From: Treponema sp.
GTDB lineage: Bacteria; Spirochaetota; Spirochaetia; Treponematales; Breznakiellaceae
Length of the DNA: 32,350 nt
Assembly: GCA_009781475.1 (NCBI GenBank)
Contig: WQYB01000024.1
Location: forward strand, 1 to 32,350
Reading direction: 5' to 3'
Part shown: positions 31,001-32,350 of the stretch, piece by piece
How positions within the stretch are numbered: position 1 is the stretch's first letter
Layout: every line of letters begins with the position of its first letter
Program-made: the position numbers and the translations under genes
The notes under the pieces: generated by a model
The model's input: only the letters and a program-made list of their open reading frames with translations
Databases searched by the model: none
What the model was told of the DNA's origin: nothing

Positions 31001-32350
31001 TAAAGATCCCTTATATAATTTGAGAATTTTTCTGTCCGAAGGATAACTTCTTCCAGTTTATTTTTTTGTTCTGTGACAAGATGAGGCGGTGCATTTTTTA
31101 CAAACTGTTCGTTTTCAAGTTTAACCTGCAGGTTTTCTATATACTTGCGATCTTTTTCCAAATCGTTTGTAAACTTCTTTTTTAATGCCGCTGTATCTAC
31201 AGCTTCGGCTATGTATACAAATACTTCAAAACCTGATCCTGCCATACCGATAGAGCCTGCAGGTTTAACGTTGTCTTTAACAGCTTCTTCCAGTATTAAT
31301 TCGCCGATTCCGGCAAGCAGCTTAATTAGATCCTGATTTTCATTAAAAGGAGTTTTTAATTCCGTGCCGGCTTGAAGCAATACACGCAATTTTTTATCCG
31401 GTGTTATGCCGCATTCACTTCTTAATGTACGGATCATGCCGACAAGCGACTGCAATGATGAAAAGTTTTTTTCTTCCTGAACACAATGGAGTTTTTCATC
31501 ATACTGCGGGTAACTGGCGCTGATTAAAAGTTTTGTTTCCTGCTTCAACGGAAGTTTTTGATAAATTTCCTCGGTTACAAACGGTAATAATGGATGCAAA
31601 AGACGCAGTGATTGTTCAAGAACATCCAAAAGAACTGTCGCTGCGCGATCTTTTTCCGCACTTGCTGATAACGAATCGTCTGCGCCTTTCATAGAAAGTT
31701 TTGTAGCTTCCACATACCAGTCGCAAAAATCATTCCAGAAAAATTCATAAGCTGTGGAAGCGGCTTCATTGTAACGGTACGATAAAAACGCTTCATGAAT
31801 ATTTTTTGCTGCGCTGTTTAAACGGGAATATATCCATTTGTCAGCGGCGATTAGAGGCGGATTATTAATTAATTTACGTTCATCTAGGTTCATAAGAATG
31901 TAGCGGCTTGCGTTCCATATTTTATTGGCAAATTTAGAACCTAGTTTAAATGAATCTTTGTCTACAAGGACATCCTGCCCTTGAGCGCACATGAACGCAA
32001 GTGTAAACTTCATTGCATCAGAGCCAAACTCGTCTACAAGTTCAAGCGGATCAATGCCGTTACCCAAAGATTTACTCATCTTGCGTCCCTGTTTGTCACG
32101 AACAAGGCTGTGTATGTAAATGTCACGGAAAGGAGCTTTACCTGTAAACTCTAATCCTGCCATGATCATTCTTGCTACCCAAAAGAAGATAATATCGTAA
32201 GCGGTTATAAGCGCAGTAGTAGGATAATAAAGTTCGTAATCTGATAATTTTATTCCCTCTTTACCGCGGCACGCACGTTCGCCTAAAGGCTCACTGCCGT
32301 TGTTAATAATGTTTACATTTTCTTGTGCCGGAACGTTTAGATTTTTTTCA
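31000..32350 (-). CDS. valS: Valyl-tRNA synthetase, C-terminal part (gene continues past window)
   Basis: The frame stays open to the window edge, giving 449-450 residues of the C-terminal part. Motifs are YYPTTALITAYDIIFFWVAR, then MIMAGLEF, the class I signature KMSKSLGNGIDP, the anticodon-binding region with DWYVEATKL and LLHPLLPFVTEEIYQ, and the C-terminal coiled coil typical of ValRS (KKFTNDLEKDRKYIENLQ...). Immediately before YYPTT lie 40 residues without the expected DTWFSS motif, including GSEPLGERACRGKEG from a GC-rich stretch. This suggests an in-frame insertion. It charges tRNA-Val and is the first visible gene of valS-HD-dxs. Confidence 0.93.
   Translation of the reverse strand, partial: EKNLNVPAQENVNIINNGSEPLGERACRGKEGIKLSDYELYYPTTALITAYDIIFFWVARMIMAGLEFTGKAPFRDIYIHSLVRDKQGRKMSKSLGNGIDPLELVDEFGSDAMKFTLAFMCAQGQDVLVDKDSFKLGSKFANKIWNASRYILMNLDERKLINNPPLIAADKWIYSRLNSAAKNIHEAFLSYRYNEAASTAYEFFWNDFCDWYVEATKLSMKGADDSLSASAEKDRAATVLLDVLEQSLRLLHPLLPFVTEEIYQKLPLKQETKLLISASYPQYDEKLHCVQEEKNFSSLQSLVGMIRTLRSECGITPDKKLRVLLQAGTELKTPFNENQDLIKLLAGIGELILEEAVKDNVKPAGSIGMAGSGFEVFVYIAEAVDTAALKKKFTNDLEKDRKYIENLQVKLENEQFVKNAPPHLVTEQKNKLEEVILRTEKFSNYIRDL

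Overview
The window is AT-rich, densely packed bacterial chromosome and most likely comes from a spirochaete of the Treponema group. The strongest pointers are a P83/100-type antigen homologue, a CHASE2/cyclase-like membrane protein, many secreted or lipoprotein genes with Treponema-like leaders, and valS-HD hydrolase-dxs and cdaA-cdaR-acpS-DUF2225-truA clusters. The assignment is inferred from protein families alone. I saw no rRNA, tRNA, CRISPR array, phage or insertion sequence.

Layout. 1-80: a dispersed inverted repeat next to thrH. 79-3580: divergent thrH and birA sharing one -10 element, with birA coupled to a CHASE2/cyclase-like gene. 3582-5563 (minus): a COG3014 lipoprotein and an LpoB-like lipoprotein, probably envelope/peptidoglycan related. 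5631-8633 (plus): rsmE, a SprT-like metallopeptidase, a small lipoprotein and a secreted SUMF1-fold protein. 8683-10493 (plus): cysteine desulfurase and a NifU-like scaffold (Fe-S assembly). 10580-13941 (minus): a beta-propeller/HEAT secreted protein and a P83/100-like protein. 13942-14105: three consecutive strong palindromes. 14112-16994 (plus): an RlmD-type rRNA methyltransferase and a uridine-kinase-like protein, then a second copy of the dispersed repeat. 17113-22078 (minus): the potABCD polyamine transporter with a terminator, then rpmB and a hypothetical gene. 22288-24902: an exported beta-helix protein, a frameshifted small lipoprotein gene, and a DUF4143 ATPase with an ordered 22-bp repeat array in front. 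24912-32350 (minus): two coupled housekeeping clusters, valS-HD hydrolase-dxs and cdaA (c-di-AMP synthase)-cdaR-acpS-DUF2225-truA.

The most distinctive feature is promoter architecture. At least eight genes that begin transcription units (thrH, birA, rsmE, iscS, udk-like, the beta-helix gene, the small lipoprotein gene and cdaA, probably also rlmD) have a good -10 hexamer only 6-9 nt before the start codon and no Shine-Dalgarno sequence, which predicts leaderless mRNAs. Most downstream operon genes instead have good SD sites or overlapping stop/start codons. Other points of interest are the phased TGAGTA array, the frameshift in the lipoprotein gene, the triple palindrome, an apparent in-frame GC-rich insertion in valS with a possible relative in the potA leader, a PotD-like protein with an extra C-terminal membrane anchor, and a possible alarmone hydrolase coupled to valS.
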